This document shows, in pieces, positions 5,501 to 6,185 of a DNA stretch of 6,185 bases. Below the pieces are notes generated by a model that saw only the letters and a list, made by a program, of their open reading frames with translations, searched no databases and was not told where the DNA came from. Made by a program: the position numbers and the translations under genes. This DNA is from Leucobacter sp. (GTDB lineage Bacteria > Actinomycetota > Actinomycetes > Actinomycetales > Microbacteriaceae). Within the stretch, counting starts at the first letter, position 1, and the number at the start of each line of letters is the position of its first letter. Where the stretch lies: NCBI GenBank assembly GCA_012510755.1, contig JAAZHL010000039.1, positions 1-6,185 of the forward strand, in the 5' to 3' direction.

Positions 5501-6185
5501 TCAATGAGTAGTTCGTCTTAAAAATGCCTCTTGCACGACATGCACTGCCTGCTCGTGCGAGGTCTGGGTGTCGCCGTCGAATACCGATGACTCAATAGCG
5601 GCGCGGCCCTTCGCCGCGGTTGGAGTCGAAAGCTCGAAGAGTATCCACTCATCGGCACGAACATGGCGGTGAAACCACATTGAATGGTCAAGCGAGACGG
5701 CCAGCCAGTCCTTGGCCAGCGTGTTCTCGTGCCCTATCGTGTAGCCGTGCGGGGTCACCGAAGCCCCGATCATCATGAGGTCGCTCACATAGGCGACCGC
5801 CGCCTGATGCAAGGCACGATCATCCGAGAGGTCTTCGGTCACACGCAACCACAGGTGCCGCTCGGGTGCCGCAGAGCGAAGCGTCACGTCGGACTCGCTG
5901 ACCTCAGCAATGCGCACCTCAACGCTCGAGAAGCCGTCCCAATATTCCCCCAGCCCGCCATCGGATTCGGCGATCTGCTGAATGGTGAGTGCAGACTCGG
6001 GCGGACTGATGCATGGACGCTGCCGCGAGTGGCCAACTCCACCGTAGTCGTCAACACTGCACGAGACGAGCGTACGCCAGATCAGCTTGTCATTCTGCAC
6101 TGCGTCGACCGTTCTCGATGAGAACAATCGACCGTCTCGCACCCGCTCAACCCGGTATTCGATGGGTTGATCGCTCGCCCCGGGG
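5501..6185 (-). CDS. Acyl-CoA thioesterase II (TesB-like, double hotdog), N-terminus outside window
   Basis: The frame is open from the window edge to the TGA at 5501, giving 227 visible residues; comparison with E. coli TesB (286) suggests about 60 residues are missing. A GTG at 6142 could be read as a start, but the sequence before it (QPIEYRVERVRDGRLFSSRT) is the continuous family motif PIxYxVxRxRDGRxFxxR, so the gene is cut by the edge. The enzyme hydrolyses acyl-CoA to free acid and CoA. Further family blocks are LHQAAVAYVSDLMMI (visible residues about 125-139), SLDHSMWFHRHVRADEW (164-180, putative catalytic D166), STPTAAKGR (186-194, Thr/Ser region) and VVQEAFLR (216-223, Q218). The second hotdog's loop before that Gln is about three residues longer than in E. 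coli TesB. It may recycle CoA or release product for the neighbouring SDR and ligase pathway (inference). Confidence 0.88.
   Translation of the reverse strand, partial: PGASDQPIEYRVERVRDGRLFSSRTVDAVQNDKLIWRTLVSCSVDDYGGVGHSRQRPCISPPESALTIQQIAESDGGLGEYWDGFSSVEVRIAEVSESDVTLRSAAPERHLWLRVTEDLSDDRALHQAAVAYVSDLMMIGASVTPHGYTIGHENTLAKDWLAVSLDHSMWFHRHVRADEWILFELSTPTAAKGRAAIESSVFDGDTQTSHEQAVHVVQEAFLRRTTH

Noticed and set aside
5499..5504. Perfect TTGACA on the minus strand at the thioesterase stop, as a promoter for the SDR gene
   Set aside because: The hexamer 17 bp downstream is GGTGTG and no TAnnnT element lies at 16-18 bp, so there is no supported -10.

Overview
This is a compact, GC-rich bacterial window with no RNA genes, mobile elements or CRISPR arrays that I could see. 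The protein families (AMP-forming acyl-CoA ligase, two thiolases, an acyl-CoA thioesterase, a DHRS12-like SDR and a HxlR-type regulator), the strong AAGGAGG ribosome binding site, the non-ATG start and the TAnnnT-type promoter hexamers suggest a free-living catabolic bacterium, most likely an actinobacterium. That assignment is an inference from style and gene content, not a marker-based identification.

Layout. Right block (minus strand): a type II (TesB-like) acyl-CoA thioesterase, cut at its N-terminus by the window edge (6185 to 5501), is followed after a 114-bp gap by an SDR oxidoreductase (5386 to 4412). Centre (plus strand): one regulator with two consecutive HxlR-type winged-helix modules (3419 to 4396). 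It converges on the SDR with a gap of only 15 bp. Left block (minus strand), divergent from the regulator: an acyl-CoA ligase (3211 to 1445), a thiolase overlapping it by 4 bp (1448 to 255), and the N-terminal 80 residues of a second, SCP2-type thiolase (241 to 1, running off the window). The 4-bp overlap and the 13-bp spacing mark the left block as one translationally coupled operon.

How it works together (inference). The ligase would activate a carboxylic acid as a CoA thioester. One or both thiolases would cleave or form a 3-ketoacyl-CoA. The SDR could interconvert an alcohol and a carbonyl, and the thioesterase could release free acid and CoA. Acyl-CoA dehydrogenase and enoyl-CoA hydratase genes are not in the window, so the pathway must continue outside it or borrow from elsewhere. 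The substrate cannot be read from the sequence. The regulator, divergent from the ligase operon across a 207-bp region holding a good minus-strand promoter and several repeats, is the natural candidate to control it.

Most notable points: the regulator is an internal duplication in which each winged helix is followed by an identically spaced H-x2-C-x9-C-x2-C putative metal site; the complete thiolase keeps its nucleophilic Cys and its GHP His but has Pro where the second catalytic Cys belongs; and a 17-bp-period direct repeat overlaps the ligase promoter.
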